Below, piece by piece: positions 6,784 to 6,914 of a stretch of DNA of 6,914 nucleotides. The notes under the pieces are model-generated. The model ran no database searches. It was not told the DNA's origin and saw nothing but the letters and a program-made list of their open reading frames with translations. Numbering within the stretch: position 1 is the first letter of the stretch; the number at the start of each line of letters is the position of its first letter. The stretch is from Parachlamydia sp. (GTDB taxonomy: Bacteria > Chlamydiota > Chlamydiia > Chlamydiales > Parachlamydiaceae): assembly GCA_021298935.1 (NCBI GenBank), contig JAJTHR010000126.1:1-6914 (forward strand), given 5' to 3'. Both the position numbers and the translations under genes were made by a program.

Positions 6784-6837
6784 ATTGAAATGCCTTTTTT
6801 AATTTATTTTTTCAATGTTTTAATAATAGTTTTTTTT
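6784..6837 (+). terminator. Weak candidate terminator after the 260-aa gene
   Basis: ATTGAAA (6784-6790) pairs perfectly with TTTCAAT (6810-6816) across a 19-nt loop. T8 (6830-6837) follows 13 nt later. The stem is short and A/T-rich and the T-run is not immediately adjacent, so termination here would be inefficient. T-runs also lie inside the loop. The location just past the stop codon is the main support. Confidence 0.25.
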
Positions 6838-6914
6838 AAATAGCACCGTCCACGTGTCACATTTAGCGTCAAAAAGACGTCAATAATATCTAGCAAGCCA
6901 ATTTCTAATTTAAA
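6804..6914 (-). CDS. Possible C-terminus of a convergent gene, truncated by the window edge
   Basis: On the minus strand one frame is open from the right edge through 36 codons to a TAA at 6806-6804. The other two minus frames meet stops within the first three codons. The peptide begins FKLEIGLLDIIDVF and ends in a basic, Lys-rich tail (LKK-stop), which looks like an ordinary protein end. It is too short to assign a family, and an open run of this length can arise by chance in A/T-rich DNA. If real, it converges on the 260-aa gene with about 21 bp between the two stop codons. Confidence 0.3.
   Translation of the reverse strand, partial: FKLEIGLLDIIDVFLTLNVTRGRCYLKKTIIKTLKK

Noticed and set aside
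6790..6843. 17-codon hydrophobic micro-ORF (MPFLIYFFNV...) on the plus strand
   Set aside because: Made of T-runs that read as Phe/Leu/Ile by default; no ribosome site, and it overlaps the candidate terminator.
6851..6856. CACGTG and nearby GACGTC (6876-6881) six-base palindromes
   Set aside because: Single six-base palindromes are common by chance and no paired or repeated arrangement is seen.
6866..6880. Small hairpin GCGTC-AAAAA-GACGT
   Set aside because: Only four Watson-Crick pairs plus one G-U, with no T-run after it; better explained as part of the possible minus-strand coding end.

Overview
The window comes from a bacterial chromosome. It holds an incomplete Bat (Bacteroides-aerotolerance-type) operon on the minus strand and, divergently, two plus-strand genes. 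Bases 1-5224 are one tightly packed transcription unit read right to left: a BatA-type von Willebrand factor A (VWA) membrane protein (5224-4151), a very long protein that fuses a BatB-type VWA part to a BatC-type TPR part (4154-1614), and a BatD-like protein that starts at 1620 and runs off the left edge without a stop. Junctions are 4-nt (ATGA) and 7-nt (ATGGTAA) overlaps, so translation is probably coupled.

By family knowledge, Bat proteins form an envelope-associated assembly that works with a MoxR AAA+ ATPase and a DUF58 protein. Positive-inside reasoning puts both VWA domains, the TPR region and most of BatD outside the inner membrane. Both VWA domains keep all visible MIDAS metal-site residues. 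The MoxR and DUF58 genes that usually precede batA are absent: batA is the first gene and faces a divergent gene. The most interesting point is the BatB/BatC junction, where the last hydrophobic segment of the BatB half looks like a retained signal peptide of an ancestral BatC.

The divergent intergenic region (5225-5337) is AT-rich. It carries a 10-bp perfect palindrome, a symmetric TTTATAAA element and an isolated AGGAGG touching an ATG. To its right is a HAD-IB phosphatase (5338-5943) with all four motifs. A near-consensus sigma70-type promoter (TTGATA, 17 bp, TACAAT) follows, driving an AT-rich gene for an unrecognised 260-residue protein (6000-6782). The right end (6783-6914) has a weak candidate hairpin and an open minus-strand frame that may be the C-terminus of a convergent gene.

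Organism: Gram-negative-type envelope genes, moderate GC (roughly mid-40s % in the bat genes, about one third in the 260-aa gene, by rough counting of sample lines), many A/T homopolymers and an orphan AT-rich gene. The overall look suggests an environmental (Parachlamydiales-like) chlamydia, but nothing here is decisive and this is only a guess. I see no rRNA, tRNA, CRISPR array, transposase or attachment site.
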